DNA of 64,000 nucleotides from Megamerina dolium (Eukaryota; Arthropoda; Insecta; Diptera; Megamerinidae), in contig OY978526.1 of the NCBI GenBank assembly GCA_963854835.1, forward strand, positions 73,814,418 to 73,878,417, in the 5' to 3' direction. Position numbers and translations under genes: made by a program. Shown here piece after piece: positions 63,944 to 64,000 of this stretch (the first letter of the stretch is position 1; every line of letters starts with the position of its first letter). Below the pieces are notes generated by a model. That model had not been told where the DNA came from, ran no database searches, and was given only the letters and a program-made list of their open reading frames with translations.

Positions 63944-64000
63944 TATAGAATTGTCGGCACGTGTTCGCACACCAATGCAAAATGCAACGATGCATATGAG

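Larger units (their letters stand above)
45387..64000 (+). other. 5' part of a very long intron after exon C (>18.6 kb)
   Basis: It starts at the GTAAGT donor at 45387. I looked for the expected zinc-finger exon (two Cys, a Trp-Pro, then His-x-His spacing) on the + strand and found no candidate with splice sites, so the exon probably lies beyond the window. Confidence 0.7.

Overview
The window is AT-rich, fly-type nuclear DNA that is almost entirely intronic. Only three stretches are supported as coding. They are short internal exons on the + strand at 4231-4409, 44752-44885 and 45172-45386. Their splice sites are canonical, and together they give one uninterrupted frame of about 176 codons. 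The peptide matches the middle of the Glut4EF / HDBP family (vertebrate ZNF395, ZNF704, SLC2A4RG): a basic KR stretch, an Ala-Leu-rich LMKLS box, a Ser/Trp-rich SWSSGSSSP segment and a DAPRKKK end just before where the family's C2H2 zinc finger normally begins. The gene is therefore probably the fly Glut4EF orthologue. Its 5' exons and its DNA-binding exons lie outside the window. The introns are >4.2 kb, 40.3 kb, 286 bp and >18.6 kb.

The organism is a higher dipteran. The evidence is the fly-like Glut4EF structure, the long CAA/GTT/CA/TA/GAT microsatellite tracts, several Tc1/mariner relics and a tRNA-derived SINE. The SINE body (GCCGTTCGGAACCGGC ... GAAGCTCGGCC) looks like a family I know from true fruit flies (Tephritidae). 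The family-level assignment is inference from memory.

Layout. 1-4230 is the end of an upstream intron; it holds two mariner-type elements with recognisable terminal inverted repeats and a ~160-bp tandem array. 4410-44751 is the giant second intron. It contains a 130-bp (TA)n tract, many degenerate tandem arrays with units of about 115-190 bp (one family of ~152 bp occurs in three clusters and in both orientations), mariner relics and short minisatellites. Exons 2 and 3 sit together at 44.75-45.39 kb. 45387-64000 is the start of another very long intron; it carries a well-preserved SINE with target-site duplications, a TIR element that encloses one of the tandem arrays, an internally deleted Tc1/mariner element with a TA duplication, a mariner pseudogene and a degenerate second SINE.

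I found no complete protein-coding gene, rRNA, CRISPR array or operon. The most interesting non-genic signal is that several otherwise different tandem families share a CCCATACAAAA-like word at nucleosome-like spacing, and that at least one of these arrays lies inside a TIR-bounded mobile element.
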